A stretch of 64,000 nucleotides of DNA from Legionella_A sp963772805 (lineage in GTDB: Bacteria; Pseudomonadota; Gammaproteobacteria; Legionellales; Legionellaceae): positions 248,001 to 312,000 of the forward strand of contig CAVYYU010000002.1 of assembly GCA_963772805.1 (NCBI GenBank). Direction: 5' to 3'. The translations under genes were made by a program, and so were the position numbers. Of the stretch, positions 16,833 through 29,856 are shown piece after piece. The notes below the pieces were generated by a model, which worked only from the letters and a program-made list of their open reading frames with translations, searched no databases and was not told the origin of the DNA. Within the stretch, counting starts at the first letter, position 1. Every line of letters starts with the position of its first letter.

Positions 16833-18497
16833 TTAGCGAGATGCCTCAACCGCTTGTGTGAATTCGTTTACAACATTGTTTTTTCCAAGTAAGTCGATAA
16901 GACCCGCCTTACGCAATTTGTGCTCAACCCGTGGGTTGGGACCGCTGATTATCACGCGAATGCCGCGCTTGTGTAGATCGATAATGATTTCCTCTAGCGT
17001 CTGCAAGCCAGTAATATCAATAAAAGGTACCCAGCGTAAGCGGATGATTAATACCCTGGGATCGGTGTGTGTGTTAGCCAACGCATGTTCAAAAATCTCA
17101 ACTGAACCAAAGAAAAAAGGACCCTCGACGGCATAAACAACGACGTCGTTTGGCAAAGCGGGCATTTGTTGCTGCGCGAGTTCTTTTGAAAGCTGCTCAC
17201 GGGTCAGCTGGTTAACTTCAACACTAGCTGCCATGCGCCGCAAAAAGTGTAAAATGGCCAGAATGACCCCAATATTGACCGCTACGACCAAATCCACGAA
17301 TACAGTCAGAAAAAAGGTAACCAATAAAATGATGATATCGGCGTATGGCGCGCGTCGGATAAGTTTGACGAAATGATGGGCTTCACTCATATTCCAGGCA
17401 ACAACAAAGAGAATTGCCGCGAGTGCCGCAAGCGGCACATTCATCGCGAGCGGTGCGAGGAACACAATAATCAACACCAACGTCAGCGAGTGAACAATAC
17501 CGGCCAATGGGCTGGTGCCGCCATTCCGGATATTGGTCGCGGTCCGTGCAATGGCCCCAGTCGCAGCAAAGCCTCCAAATAGTGGCGTGAAAATATTTGC
17601 AATCCCTTGTCCTACTAGCTCGCGGTTCGAGTCATGACGTGTTCCAGACATACCATCAGCGACAACAGCGGACAACAACGATTCAATGGCACCCAGCATG
17701 GCTATCGTAAAAGCAGGTCCTATTAGCTCGATAATCCGATTGATACTAATATCTGGCATATGAAAATCAGGAAGACCCTGTGGGATACCTCCAAATGCAC
17801 TGCCAATGGTTGCCACACCTGGAAAGTGAAATATAGCTTGTAGTGTCGTCGCAATGACTAATGCTACTAGTGGTCCTGGAACCCGTTTGAGCGCAGGCAG
17901 GCGATTGGAATAGATGACTACTAATAAAGATACAAGCGCTATTAAAGTAGTAATCAGATTAAACTGGGGGAGAAATTGCAGGGAATGCCATAGTTTTTCA
18001 TGGAAATGAGCGCCTTGTACTGCTGGAAACCCAAAAAAATATTGCCATTGGCCCACCCAGATAACCACAGCAATCCCTGAGGTAAAGCCTATAATAACTG
18101 GATCTGGAATGAATTTAATCACACCGCCCAAGCGAGCCAAACCAAAAAACAGCAGCATGAAACCGGCGAGCAGGGTCGCTATCTGCAAGCCATCAATACC
18201 ATATTTTGCGGTAATGCTGGCAAGTACGACGATAAATGCGCCGGTGGGGCCTGCAATCTGCAAGCGGCTGCCACCAAATACAGAAACCAGGAAGCCTGCG
18301 ACAATGGCTGTATAAATTCCTTGTTCAGGTTTGGCTCCAGACGCTATGGCAAAGGCCATTGCCAAGGGCAAGGCAACTACCCCAACAATTACACCGGAAA
18401 TAATATTGGTTAACCAATATTTTTTTTGAAACAATCCAGCTTTATAGGATTCAATGATAATTTTCATAGTGAATGACATGGAAAAACAGGCGTTCAT
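16833..18497 (-). CDS. SulP family anion transporter with C-terminal STAS domain
   Basis: The 554-residue inner-membrane protein has about 11-12 hydrophobic segments in residues 30-420. The SulP signature region lies near 40-100 (PLAMAFAIASGAKPEQGIY, then GGSRLQIAGPTGAF). A STAS domain occupies about 440-550 (DVVVYAVEGPFFFGSVEIF, FIDITGLQTLEE), lacking the phosphorylatable Ser of anti-sigma antagonists. SulP members move sulfate, bicarbonate or dicarboxylates; the substrate cannot be assigned here and no carbonic anhydrase is adjacent. The N-terminal MNACFSMSFTM has further in-frame ATGs at 18479 and 18467 and no clear Shine-Dalgarno, so the start is uncertain. Confidence 0.9.
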   Translation of the reverse strand: MNACFSMSFTMKIIIESYKAGLFQKKYWLTNIISGVIVGVVALPLAMAFAIASGAKPEQGIYTAIVAGFLVSVFGGSRLQIAGPTGAFIVVLASITAKYGIDGLQIATLLAGFMLLFFGLARLGGVIKFIPDPVIIGFTSGIAVVIWVGQWQYFFGFPAVQGAHFHEKLWHSLQFLPQFNLITTLIALVSLLVVIYSNRLPALKRVPGPLVALVIATTLQAIFHFPGVATIGSAFGGIPQGLPDFHMPDISINRIIELIGPAFTIAMLGAIESLLSAVVADGMSGTRHDSNRELVGQGIANIFTPLFGGFAATGAIARTATNIRNGGTSPLAGIVHSLTLVLIIVFLAPLAMNVPLAALAAILFVVAWNMSEAHHFVKLIRRAPYADIIILLVTFFLTVFVDLVVAVNIGVILAILHFLRRMAASVEVNQLTREQLSKELAQQQMPALPNDVVVYAVEGPFFFGSVEIFEHALANTHTDPRVLIIRLRWVPFIDITGLQTLEEIIIDLHKRGIRVIISGPNPRVEHKLRKAGLIDLLGKNNVVNEFTQAVEASR

Positions 18498-18916
18498 TAT
18501 ATAACATTATTAACAATATATGCAGAGTGTATATTATTGACTGTATTATTTTCTATTAAGTCACAGATTGCATTGAAACTACGCATAAATTTGGCTTTTT
18601 GGTAAAAATAAACTCCCAGTTAGTACCAAATTGAATGTATATGGTCTAATATAATACATATGGGTGATGGTGAACCCTGGCTGAACCAAAATACAATGGA
18701 AGATAGGGAGATTAGTTTGGTGTGTTGTGTGTAGATCTGCCACGAGCAGAGAACCTGATGCATATCATAAATCACCCACGATGAATGTGAATTGCGGCTC
18801 AGATGCGCAGGGGATCATTGCCTGTTATTACCATCATAATATTGATAAATGAGATTTTAGCTTGACCTCTGCGTAGATTCTTTGAACTATCTATTCATCA
18901 CGCCTTTTGAAAAATT
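18498..18916. other. Long intergenic region with possible structured RNA
   Basis: Over 400 bases without a credible protein gene on either strand. A candidate small RNA (18661-18778) is listed separately. The remainder is AT-rich and otherwise featureless to my eye. Confidence 0.5.
18661..18778 (+). ncRNA. Candidate structured small RNA
   Basis: A perfect -10 TATAAT at 18650-18655 would place transcription start near 18661. The next ~118 bases are closed by complementary ends (TGGGTGAT at 18661-18668 with ATCACCCA at 18771-18778). Inside are ACCAAA/TTTGGT arms (18685-18690 with 18716-18721) enclosing a loop with two GGA motifs, and a TCTGC/GCAGA hairpin around 18736-18750. No good -35 or T-run terminator is visible. 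It could be a CsrA/RsmA-type regulator, but that is speculation. Confidence 0.25.
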
Positions 18917-18945
18917 TTGCAATTTGCCAGAACATCCGATAAAAT
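18917..18945 (+). promoter_or_regulatory. Sigma70 promoter of the secreted M14-like gene
   Basis: TTGCAA at 18917-18922, 17-base spacer, TAAAAT at 18940-18945, about 35 bases before the ATG at 18980. Confidence 0.6.
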
Positions 18946-18979
18946 GCATCAAACCTGTCCGTAATGAATAAAATTAAGC

Positions 18980-19681
18980 ATGAAATATTGTTGGTTTGTA
19001 TTTATTGTAATGTTCCAGGCGGCCCATGCTACTAATTATCCAGTAAAGTTGGGTGGCTCAACGGTAATTATTCATGTGCAGCAACAAGGAAAAGGGAAAG
19101 CTTTTGTTCATCTGCACCAAAATGAAACAACAGCGCTAACAGCTGCAAAGGCGATGATTAAAGTTGAGGGCGGAAGTTTGCTGACGCTGATCCATGCAGG
19201 TAAACGAAACATTGTTTTTTATTTAAAAGGTCAACGCTATGAATTTGATCCAAATCGCATCTTCTCTGACTATGGTATTCAAAAAACACTAATGCAATTC
19301 GGCGGCAACACACCCGCGGCACAAAAGGAAGTGAAAAAATTAGCTAATAAGCTCAAGACACTTCTACCAAAGGGAAAAATTGTTGCGGTACATAATAACC
19401 GTGAATACTCTTTAAAGAATTATCTACCTGGACATGATATGGCGCACGATGCTCAGGAATTGCATTATTGTGATAAGTCCGGGCATCGCAATTTCTATTT
19501 GGTAACCAAAGCACAGGATTATATCCGGTTGAAAGACTTAAAGTTTAATAGTGTGCTACAGGCAGAAGGTGCGACGGACGATGGGTCATTGTCGGTCTAT
19601 TTGGCAGGGCGAGATTATATCAATGTCGAGGCTGGATATGATCAGTTGGCCGCGCAAATTAAAATGCTGCAATATGCCTAG
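18980..19681 (+). CDS. Secreted protein with M14 metallopeptidase-like residue pattern
   Basis: The 233-residue precursor has a Sec signal peptide (cleavage after AAHA, residue 17). The mature part shows spaced residues resembling zinc carboxypeptidases of family M14: HxxE at His46-Glu49 (HLHQNE), DPNRIF at 90-95 like the substrate-binding Asn-Arg, VHN with His138 as possible third zinc ligand, and a late Glu217 (NVEAGY) where M14 enzymes have the catalytic Glu. It is shorter than typical M14 enzymes (~300). I do not recognise the exact family; periplasmic peptidase or cell-wall amidase activity is inference. It has its own promoter and stands alone before the rrn operon. Confidence 0.5.
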   Translation: MKYCWFVFIVMFQAAHATNYPVKLGGSTVIIHVQQQGKGKAFVHLHQNETTALTAAKAMIKVEGGSLLTLIHAGKRNIVFYLKGQRYEFDPNRIFSDYGIQKTLMQFGGNTPAAQKEVKKLANKLKTLLPKGKIVAVHNNREYSLKNYLPGHDMAHDAQELHYCDKSGHRNFYLVTKAQDYIRLKDLKFNSVLQAEGATDDGSLSVYLAGRDYINVEAGYDQLAAQIKMLQYA

Positions 19682-19779
19682 AACAGACATCAACCCTTAT
19701 GTGGCTGGCTTGCATCATATCTAACGGCAATCGGCTGTTGTTAAATCTGATTTTAATTAACAAAAACGCAAAAAAGTGT

Positions 19780-19807
19780 TTGACAAGAAAACTGATACGA
19801 GTAGAAT
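19780..19807 (+). promoter_or_regulatory. rrn operon promoter
   Basis: TTGACA at 19780-19785, 16-base spacer, TAGAAT at 19802-19807. An A/T-rich tract just upstream (19751-19779) resembles an UP element. The start lies about 130 bases before mature 16S. Confidence 0.85.
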
Positions 19808-19850
19808 ACGCACCACTGCCTACGGGGCGAGATCATTAAGAATAGAGAAG

Positions 19851-19871
19851 ACAAACTGTGTGGGCGCTTTG
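19851..19871 (+). other. 16S precursor processing stem, 5' half
   Basis: These 21 bases are exactly complementary to 21503-21523 just after 16S, forming the long helix normally cut by RNase III around pre-16S rRNA. Confidence 0.85.
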
Positions 19872-19938
19872 AATAATTTGAGTGCTTAAAAGAAATAAAG
19901 AAGTAAAGAAGTCAGTAGAGATACTGAAACTAGAGATT

Positions 19939-21482
<1,544 letters not shown>

Positions 21483-21502
21483 AATATGGCATGATTAGGA
21501 CG

Positions 21503-21523
21503 CAAAGCGCCCACACAGTTTGT
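21503..21523 (+). other. 16S precursor processing stem, 3' half
   Basis: Exact reverse complement of 19851-19871, 20 bases past the 16S 3' end. Confidence 0.85.
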
Positions 21524-21678
21524 TTTCAATAGATAAAGACATCCAAGTATTTTTTCGCAGGAAATTTTTCTTTGGTCGAGGTGTCGAAGCGCGTGAATGA
21601 GGGGCGTACGTAAGTGCGTTACCGAGTAAGCAAGCAAGGGCATCGAGAAGAAAGAGAAAGTATCGTCGTAAAAAACAG

Positions 21679-21754
21679 GGGGTCGTAGCTCAGCTGGGAG
21701 AGCACCTGCCTTGCACGCAGGGGGTCAGGAGTTCGATCCTCCTCGGCTCCACCA
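21679..21754 (+). tRNA. tRNA-Ala (UGC)
   Basis: A 76-base cloverleaf in the 16S-23S spacer with anticodon TGC in loop CTTGCAC, TTCGATC T-loop and encoded CCA. Acceptor GGGGTCG pairs with CGGCTCC using two G-U wobbles. tRNA-Ile, the usual partner in such spacers, is absent here. Confidence 0.96.
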
Positions 21755-21793
21755 ATTGACTGTCTTTATCACTAATATTCAGAAGGAGTGCCT

Positions 21794-21829
21794 AGATTAA
21801 ATTGCTTTGGCAGCAGAGTAATTTAATCT
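21794..21829 (+). promoter_or_regulatory. Spacer hairpin before 23S (boxB-like)
   Basis: AGATTAAATT (21794-21803) and its exact complement (21820-21829) form a 10-bp hairpin. GGTTCATTAAAAATTTGG follows at 21842, in the place where the boxA-type antitermination signal normally sits. Function is inferred from position. Confidence 0.45.
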
Positions 21830-21857
21830 GGACTATCCAGAGGTTCATTAAAAATTT

Positions 21858-21903
21858 GGTAGAAATTGAGTTTAACGCAAGCAAATTTGTATTTTCTCTT
21901 GTC
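21858..21903 (+). other. 23S precursor processing stem, 5' half
   Basis: The first 16 bases (21858-21873) are an exact complement of 24895-24910, and pairing continues with gaps through 21903 against 24863-24894. This is the expected RNase III helix around pre-23S rRNA. Confidence 0.8.
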
Positions 21904-21933
21904 GAGTATGATCTGAGGTATTTGAGGTTATAT

Positions 21934-24832
<2,899 letters not shown>

Positions 24833-24894
24833 TAACCTGAGTTATTTCGGGTTATGCAAGAGACAGAGAAATACAAATTACCGAGACTTGCAAC

Positions 24895-24910
24895 AAACTC
24901 AATTTCTACC
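24895..24910 (+). other. 23S precursor processing stem, 3' half
   Basis: Complement of 21858-21873; see the 5' half. Confidence 0.8.
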
Positions 24911-24970
24911 GTAGGTTGTTCGAGAGCCAACAGCATGTCTGCTGGGTCTCTAAAAAACCTGCAAACAGTT

Positions 24971-25090
24971 TTCCTGGCGACAATAGCCGTTTGGACCCAC
25001 CTGATCCCATCCCGAACTCAGAAGTGAAACAAACGAGCGCCGATGATAGTGTGGGGTTTCCCCATGTGAAAGTAGGTCATTGCCAGGTTT
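24971..25090 (+). rRNA. rrf: 5S ribosomal RNA
   Basis: About 120 bases, with CCTGGCGAC at the 5' end pairing with GCCAGG at the 3' end and the conserved block CCCATCCCGAACTCAGAAGTG split by the usual helix. Ends may shift by one or two bases. Confidence 0.95.
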
Positions 25091-25099
25091 TTATTCCTA

Positions 25100-25130
25100 A
25101 AAGCCAGCCTAATATTGCTGGCTTTATACT
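25100..25130 (+). terminator. Hairpin after 5S rRNA
   Basis: AAAGCCAGC (25100-25108) pairs with GCTGGCTTT (25117-25125) around an eight-base loop, followed by ATACTTTTA. The T-run is interrupted and the next tRNA starts six bases later, so read-through into the tRNA cluster is likely. Confidence 0.5.
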
Positions 25131-25135
25131 TTTAT

Positions 25136-25211
<76 letters not shown>

Positions 25212-25277
25212 TCTTGAAGCTTGAAACTTAAAGCTATTGACTTTATGAAGCTCATGAATGAAAATGACGTTCTTTTT

Positions 25278-25362
<85 letters not shown>

Positions 25363-25384
25363 GTTTGAAATAGAGTTGAAAAAA

Positions 25385-25458
25385 GCGGGTGTAGTTCAAT
25401 GGTAGAACTTCAGCCTTCCAAGCTGATCGCGTGGGTTCGATTCCCACCACCCGCTCCA
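25385..25458 (+). tRNA. tRNA-Gly (UCC)
   Basis: A 74-base tRNA, anticodon TCC in CTTCCAA, acceptor GCGGGTG/CACCCGC, encoded CCA. Confidence 0.96.
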
Positions 25459-25507
25459 AGTTTAAGTGGCAACAGAAATAAATATTTAGTACGATCTGGT
25501 GCTTAAT

Positions 25508-25583
<76 letters not shown>

Positions 25584-25618
25584 TAAATTATCTAACTAAT
25601 TAAATGGGAGATTTTTCG

Positions 25619-26809
25619 ATGGCGAAGGAAAAATTTGAACGTAATAAGCCCCACATAAACGTAGGCACGATTGGTCACGTTGACCATGGTAAGACAACGT
25701 TAACGGCTGCTATTACGACTATTATGGCAAAGCTCCACGGTGGTACAGCGAAAGCTTACGATCAAATCGATGCGGCCCCAGAAGAGCGCGAGCGCGGAAT
25801 TACCATTTCAACAGCACACGTTGAATATGAATCAGCGAACCGCCACTATGCTCACGTTGATTGTCCAGGCCATGCTGACTATGTAAAGAACATGATTACC
25901 GGCGCGGCTCAAATGGATGGCGGTATTTTGGTTGTTTCTGCGGCTGATGGTCCTATGCCACAAACTCGCGAGCACATTTTGTTGTCTCGTCAAGTTGGCG
26001 TGCCCTACATTGTTGTCTTTTTAAACAAAGCTGACATGGTGGATGACGCAGAGTTGCTGGAACTGGTCGAGATGGAAGTTCGGGATCTGTTAAGCTCTTA
26101 TGACTTCCCTGGTGACGATATTCCTATTATTGTCGGCTCAGCTTTAAAAGCGTTAGAAGGTGATACCAGTGATATCGGCATACCCGCTATCGTGAAGTTG
26201 GTTGAGACAATGGATTCATATTTTCCTGAGCCTGTTCGTAATATTGACAAAGCATTCTTGTTGCCAATTGAGGATGTATTCTCAATTTCTGGCCGTGGCA
26301 CAGTTGTTACTGGCCGTGTTGAATGCGGTATTGTAAAAGTTGGTGAAGAAGTCGAGATTGTCGGGATTCACGACACGATTAAAACCACATGTACTGGCGT
26401 TGAAATGTTCCGCAAGTTGCTTGATGAGGGACGTGCTGGAGATAACGTTGGTGTGCTGTTGCGCGGTACTAAGCGTGACGAAGTTGAGCGCGGCCAAGTA
26501 TTGGCTAAGCCAGGTTCGATTAAACCACATACCAAGTTTGAAGCAGAAGTTTATGTTCTATCTAAAAATGAAGGCGGTCGACATACACCATTTTTCAATG
26601 GCTATCGTCCTCAGTTTTACTTCAGAACAACTGATGTAACAGGAACTTGTGATTTACCTGAAGGTATTGAGATGGTTATGCCAGGTGATAACGTACAAAT
26701 GGTTATTAATCTGCATGCTCCAATTGCAATGGATGAAGGTTTGCGCTTCGCTATACGGGAAGGTGGTCGTACAGTCGGTGCCGGTGTTGTTGCTAAAATC
26801 ATTGTTTAA
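25619..26809 (+). CDS. tuf: Elongation factor Tu, copy 1
   Basis: EF-Tu delivers aminoacyl-tRNA to the ribosome as the GTP complex. The product is 396 residues starting MAKEKFERNK; I prefer ATG 25619 to the in-frame ATG 25604 because GGGAG lies eight bases before it. G-domain motifs GHVDHGKT (19-26), DCPGH and NKAD are intact, followed by the two beta-barrel domains. This copy sits after the Thr-Tyr-Gly-Thr tRNAs and before tRNA-Trp-secE. It is almost identical to the second copy at 42093, differing visibly only at three silent sites and the final residue (Val here, Glu there) plus the stop codon. Confidence 0.98.
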   Translation: MAKEKFERNKPHINVGTIGHVDHGKTTLTAAITTIMAKLHGGTAKAYDQIDAAPEERERGITISTAHVEYESANRHYAHVDCPGHADYVKNMITGAAQMDGGILVVSAADGPMPQTREHILLSRQVGVPYIVVFLNKADMVDDAELLELVEMEVRDLLSSYDFPGDDIPIIVGSALKALEGDTSDIGIPAIVKLVETMDSYFPEPVRNIDKAFLLPIEDVFSISGRGTVVTGRVECGIVKVGEEVEIVGIHDTIKTTCTGVEMFRKLLDEGRAGDNVGVLLRGTKRDEVERGQVLAKPGSIKPHTKFEAEVYVLSKNEGGRHTPFFNGYRPQFYFRTTDVTGTCDLPEGIEMVMPGDNVQMVINLHAPIAMDEGLRFAIREGGRTVGAGVVAKIIV

Positions 26810-26885
26810 GACGTTCGGGGTGGAGCAGGTTAGCTTCACAATCACTTCTTGCATCCTTGGTCGGGTGCGGGAAGTATAAAAAAAT

Positions 26886-26961
26886 AGGCCAGTAGCTCAA
26901 TTGGCAGAGTGGCGGTCTCCAAAACCGCAGGTTGGGGGTTCGATTCCCTCCTGGCCTGCCA
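26886..26961 (+). tRNA. tRNA-Trp (CCA)
   Basis: A 76-base tRNA, anticodon CCA in loop CTCCAAA, acceptor AGGCCAG/CTGGCCT, discriminator G and encoded CCA. Located between tuf and secE as in E. coli relatives. Confidence 0.96.
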
Positions 26962-26975
26962 ACTACCTGAGAAAT

Positions 26976-27347
26976 ATGAATACTACAGAAAATCCCAGAA
27001 TTAAGTCGCTTGAACTTTTGTCTTGGTTAGCAATTGCAGTGATAACTGCTGCTGCTTTCATTGGAACATATTATTATGGTTTTTCTGGGCCCATAAAGGC
27101 GTTAACCTGGGTTTTTTGGCTGGTATTAACGTTAACCTTCGGTTTTTTTACTGCCCAAGGAAAGCGCGTCTTTGTATTTGCAAAAGAAGCAAAATTAGAA
27201 TTGCAAAAAGTCGTATGGCCTAGTCGTCAAGAGACAATACAGACCACATCAATCGTAATGATTATGGTTGCGGTTACTGGATTCATACTTTGGGGTATTG
27301 ACTCAGGTATGATGTGGGCTATCGGTAAAATAACACATTTGGGTTGA
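26976..27347 (+). CDS. secE: Preprotein translocase subunit SecE
   Basis: SecE is the clamp subunit of the SecYEG channel. ATG 26976, 14 bases after tRNA-Trp, gives 123 residues (E. coli 127). Three hydrophobic segments are visible (about 15-36, 42-60 and 92-115), the three-helix form of gammaproteobacteria, with the conserved amphipathic ELQKVVWPSRQET before the last helix. nusG follows after seven bases, as usual. Confidence 0.95.
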   Translation: MNTTENPRIKSLELLSWLAIAVITAAAFIGTYYYGFSGPIKALTWVFWLVLTLTFGFFTAQGKRVFVFAKEAKLELQKVVWPSRQETIQTTSIVMIMVAVTGFILWGIDSGMMWAIGKITHLG

Positions 27348-27354
27348 TAATACG

Positions 27355-27900
27355 GTGGAAGAGCAAAAATCTAAACAGTGGTATGTTGTTCATGCGTACT
27401 CAGGGTATGAAAATTTTGTTATGCGCGAGATTATAACACGCACAGAACACCATCATCTTGAAGCCAAGATTGGTGAAGTAGTTGTTCCATCGGAAGAAGT
27501 TGTTGAAATGCGTGCTGGTCAAAAGCGCAAAAGTACCCGAAAATTTTTCCCTGGGTATGTACTAGTTAATATGATGATGGATGATGAAACTTGGCATATG
27601 GTTCGAGCAATACCGCGTGTCCTTGGTTTTATCGGCGGAACTAGCCAGACTCCAACGCCCATATCTGATAAAGAGGCGCAGGCTATCATGCAGCGTGTTG
27701 AGGATGGGGTGACTAAACCAAGACCGAAAGTTTTATTTGAGCCGGGTGAACTAGTCCGTGTCAAAGAAGGCCCATTTGTAGATTTTAACGGTGTAGTAGA
27801 AGAAGTTAATTACGAAAAAAGTCGGTTACGTGTGGCCGTATTGATTTTCGGACGTTCCACACCAGTGGAACTGGAATTTAGTCAAGTTGAGAAAACCTAG
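27355..27900 (+). CDS. nusG: Transcription termination/antitermination factor NusG
   Basis: NusG binds elongating RNA polymerase and couples it to Rho or to the ribosome. The product is 181 residues, the E. coli length, from a GTG start: KQWYVVHAYSGYE (NGN domain) near the N-terminus and the KOW domain at the C-terminus (VRVKEGPFVDFNGVVEEV). It is adjacent to secE, with rplK 81 bases downstream. Confidence 0.96.
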   Translation: MEEQKSKQWYVVHAYSGYENFVMREIITRTEHHHLEAKIGEVVVPSEEVVEMRAGQKRKSTRKFFPGYVLVNMMMDDETWHMVRAIPRVLGFIGGTSQTPTPISDKEAQAIMQRVEDGVTKPRPKVLFEPGELVRVKEGPFVDFNGVVEEVNYEKSRLRVAVLIFGRSTPVELEFSQVEKT

Positions 27901-27981
27901 AGCTGGTTCAAACAGGTTCTATATTTAAACGGGAAGCTAAAGTAATTCGTGAAATAGCGCTATACCCATTGAGGAGTAGTT

Positions 27982-28413
27982 ATGGCAAAAAAAATAGAAG
28001 CATATATCAAGCTGCAAATTCCAGCCGGTAAAGCTAACCCTAGTCCACCAGTAGGCCCCGCATTAGGCCAACGTGGTGTTAATATCATGGAATTCTGCAA
28101 GGCATTCAACGCTGCTACCCAAGGTATGGAGCAAGGTCTGCCAACCCCCGTTGTCATCACTGTATATAGCGATCGCAGCTTTACTTTTGTTACAAAAACC
28201 CCACCAGCTTCCGTGTTGTTACTGAAAGCAGCAGGACTTAAAAGTGGTAGTGGAATGCCCAATACCAAAAAAGTTGCCACTCTGCAGCGCGCTCAGCTTG
28301 AAGAAATAGCAAAAACCAAAGAGCCTGATCTTACAGCAGGAAGTTTAGATGCGGCTGTTCGTAGTATTGCTGGAACTGCGCGCAGTATGGGTATTGTGGT
28401 TGAAGGGTTATAA
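27982..28413 (+). CDS. rplK: 50S ribosomal protein L11
   Basis: L11 forms the base of the GTPase-associated stalk on 23S rRNA. The 143 residues include the conserved N-terminal LQIPAGKANPSPPVGPALGQ region and the C-terminal RNA-binding TARSMGIVVEG. GAGGAG lies just before the ATG. First gene of the rplKA pair. Confidence 0.97.
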   Translation: MAKKIEAYIKLQIPAGKANPSPPVGPALGQRGVNIMEFCKAFNAATQGMEQGLPTPVVITVYSDRSFTFVTKTPPASVLLLKAAGLKSGSGMPNTKKVATLQRAQLEEIAKTKEPDLTAGSLDAAVRSIAGTARSMGIVVEGL

Positions 28414-28422
28414 GGGGTCATC

Positions 28423-29115
28423 ATGTCATTAAGTAAAAAACAAAAGAAAATTCGAGAAAAGATCGTCATTAATAAATTATATAAAGCTGCTGAAGCGATA
28501 GATGTGCTGAAAGAGTTCGCAAGTACAAAGTTTGCAGAGGGCTTAGATATTGCGGTTAACCTGGGTGTCGACCCTCGTAAATCTGATCAGGTCGTTCGCT
28601 CATCGACGAACTTGCCCCACGGAACAGGTAAAACTGTACGTGTTGCTGTTTTTGCACAAGGCGATAATGCAACTAAAGCAAAAAACGCAGGTGCTGACCT
28701 TGTTGGCTTTGAAGATCTTGCTGAACAAATTAAGGCGGGAGAAATCAACTTTGATGTTGTGATTGCAACGCCTGATGCAATGCGTGTCGTTGGACAGCTT
28801 GGACAAATTCTAGGCCCAAGAGGTTTAATGCCTAATCCAAAGGTTGGCACAGTTACAACAAACGTTGAAGCTGCTGTTAAAGATGCCAAGTCAGGACAAG
28901 TTCGCTACCGCACAGACAAAAACGGCATTATCCATTGTTCAGTTGGTAAGATTGCTTTTGATGCAAATGCACTAATCGAAAACGTAGCAGCTTTATTAGT
29001 TGACCTTAAAAAGGCCAAGCCTGCTTCTTCTAAAGGTATGTATATTAAGAAAATATCACTATCTACTACAATGGGGCCGGGAATAGCTATTGATCCATCG
29101 TCCATTCCCGTGTAA
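28423..29115 (+). CDS. rplA: 50S ribosomal protein L1
   Basis: L1 forms the mobile E-site stalk and in E. coli represses its own operon at the L11 leader. The 230 residues contain GRGLMPNPKVGTVT-type sequence (GPRGLMPNPKVGTVT) and end in the beta-strand with KKISLSTTMGPGIAID. It follows rplK after nine bases. Confidence 0.97.
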   Translation: MSLSKKQKKIREKIVINKLYKAAEAIDVLKEFASTKFAEGLDIAVNLGVDPRKSDQVVRSSTNLPHGTGKTVRVAVFAQGDNATKAKNAGADLVGFEDLAEQIKAGEINFDVVIATPDAMRVVGQLGQILGPRGLMPNPKVGTVTTNVEAAVKDAKSGQVRYRTDKNGIIHCSVGKIAFDANALIENVAALLVDLKKAKPASSKGMYIKKISLSTTMGPGIAIDPSSIPV

Positions 29116-29290
29116 AATATACACCCATTTTCAAAGATTCCACGGCATAGACTTCGGTTCAATGCCGTCGAAGACCGCAGGCGCGAATGCTTAATATCCT
29201 GCGCAGACGGTGAACCGGCTCCAGATATCTTGAGACGGCCACCATAACTGTCAAATCCATGTGATTTGCACAACTTAGGAGGTCAGTAAC
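29116..29290 (+). promoter_or_regulatory. rplJ leader (probable L10 autoregulatory region)
   Basis: A 175-base leader separates rplA from rplJ. It is rich in local pairing (CGGCAT/ATGCCG around 29143-29169; GACCGCAGGCGC with GCGCAGACGGT at 29171-29212) and ends in a very strong AGGAGG at 29277-29282. In E. coli the L10-L7/L12 complex binds the equivalent leader; the match is positional and structural only. Confidence 0.55.
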
Positions 29291-29815
29291 GTGACGTTAA
29301 CTTTAGCTGCAAAAAAAGCCGTTGTGGACGAGGTGACAGCTGTTGCTTCCAAGGCTATTTCAGCAGTTGTTGCTGATTATCGTGGTTTAACCGTAAATCA
29401 AATGAACCTACTTCGTGCTGGTGCACGAAAAGCAGGTGTATATCTGCGCGTAGTGCCTAATACGCTTACACGTAGAGCATTTGAAAAAACGGAATTCTCT
29501 TGTTTAAGTGACTTATTAGTTGGTCCTTTATTCCTAGCATTGTCTCTGGATTCACCTGGTGATGCAGCAAGGCTATTAAAGGAATATACAAAAACATTTG
29601 AAAAGCTGGAAGTCAAGGCATTAGCTATTGGTGGAAAAGCCTTCGGTGCAGAGCAACTAGAACGAATTGCTAGCTTGCCTACACGTGATGAAGCAATCGC
29701 CAAGATGATGTACGTGATGAAAGCACCAATCGAGAAGTTCGTTCGTACGCTTGCAGAACCACAAGCAAAATTGGTAAGAGTTCTGGCTGCAATTAAGGTT
29801 CAAAAAGCGGGCTAA
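29291..29815 (+). CDS. rplJ: 50S ribosomal protein L10
   Basis: L10 anchors L7/L12 dimers to the ribosomal stalk. GTG start eight bases after AGGAGG; 174 residues (E. coli 165). The rRNA-binding N-domain includes VVADYRGLTVNQMNLLR and the C-terminal helix carries the L12-binding segment. Confidence 0.96.
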   Translation: MTLTLAAKKAVVDEVTAVASKAISAVVADYRGLTVNQMNLLRAGARKAGVYLRVVPNTLTRRAFEKTEFSCLSDLLVGPLFLALSLDSPGDAARLLKEYTKTFEKLEVKALAIGGKAFGAEQLERIASLPTRDEAIAKMMYVMKAPIEKFVRTLAEPQAKLVRVLAAIKVQKAG

Positions 29816-29856
29816 CACGATAATCATTAATTAATTTTTTAACTTAGGAGCTAGTA

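Noticed and set aside
21483..21933. tRNA-Ile in the 16S-23S spacer
   Set aside because: Only tRNA-Ala is present; no GAT-anticodon cloverleaf was found.
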